The notes below the pieces were generated by a model. It searched no databases. It had not been told where the DNA came from and saw only the letters and a list, made by a program, of their open reading frames with translations. DNA of 24,963 bases, from assembly GCA_964536835.1 (NCBI GenBank), contig CAZIAZ010000044.1, forward strand, positions 1 to 24,963. The letters run 5' to 3'. The translations under genes and the position numbers were made by a program. The stretch comes from DAONFI01 sp035403485. GTDB taxonomy: Bacteria > Planctomycetota > Phycisphaerae > SM23-33. Of this stretch, positions 24,866 through 24,963 are shown one piece after another (the first letter of the stretch is position 1; each line of letters starts with the position of its first letter).

Positions 24866-24928
24866 AATTGAGAACGCCCTCTAGCTACAAACTTAAATAT
24901 TGAAGTTGCTAGAGCGGTTCTCAAAATT
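24866..24928. repeat. Inverted pair of IS5-terminus-like repeats at the window end
   Basis: AATTGAGAACGCCCTCT (24866-24882) faces AGAGCGGTTCTCAAAATT (24911-24928). CTAGC on each inner side extends the symmetry, so the unit can fold into a hairpin with a short AT-rich loop. The left half is identical to the reverse complement of 13742-13758. Homology to the IS5 remnant near 2731-2764 extends about 15 bases outside the repeat (TTGCGT...). The right half may be the start of an element lying beyond the window. The gap 24682-24865 shows no gene. Confidence 0.55.
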
Positions 24929-24963
24929 ATTTTCCTTTTGAAGCTTGCTGCAAGTTTCCCTGC

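Overview
The window joins two different kinds of DNA. Positions 10487-24700 are dense, intact housekeeping-type genes of a bacterium with roughly balanced base composition: guaB, rpoN, an aconitase, an FmdB zinc ribbon, a DUF456 membrane protein, a PHP phosphoesterase, an esterase and a LOG-family protein. Gene style and neighbours fit a Planctomycetota/PVC bacterium, perhaps an anaerobic Phycisphaerae relative. This is an inference from the proteins, not a proven placement.

Positions about 170-10486 are an eroded genomic island. It opens with an attachment-like site: the 3' part of a tRNA-Gly(GCC) (268-321) with matching direct repeats on both sides. Nested mobile DNA follows: the left end of an IS3-type element (665-796), cut by a complete IS630 (799-2020, TA target, 17-bp inverted repeats); a 3' IS5 transposase remnant (2343-2765); a frameshifted, AT-rich beta-helix/discoidin gene of Clostridia-like style (2861-about 5010); an IS66 tnpC fragment (5060-5379); and a near-complete IS3 element (5380-about 6697). 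The IS3 element cuts off the integrase of a minus-strand operon: a 59-aa protein, an excisionase-type HTH protein and the integrase, behind a good promoter. A transposase remnant, a sialate O-acetylesterase fragment, a foreign-looking secreted six-hairpin-type hydrolase (8444-10114) and an IS200/IS605 tnpA fragment complete the island. The tnpA fragment stops at the 3' end of the first chromosomal gene.

The chromosomal part holds guaB with a downstream lipoprotein gene (minus strand); a DUF456 gene; a 161-bp fold-back MITE-like element next to fmdB; a large unknown polytopic protein with a soluble C-terminal domain; and a small polytopic protein. Then come rpoN with its own promoter, a PHP protein, a convergent esterase, and an acn-LOG-secreted-protein operon. 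The window ends in inverted terminal-repeat-like sequences matching the IS5 remnant and the end of fmdB.

The most interesting signal is an undescribed-looking small RNA on the minus strand at about 16603-16450. It has a good promoter and four consecutive perfect or near-perfect hairpins. The stems differ but the loops are C-rich and conserved; one loop mimics the anti-Shine-Dalgarno sequence. The last hairpin plus nine U residues forms an intrinsic terminator. It looks like an RNA that binds ribosome-binding sites through its loops.
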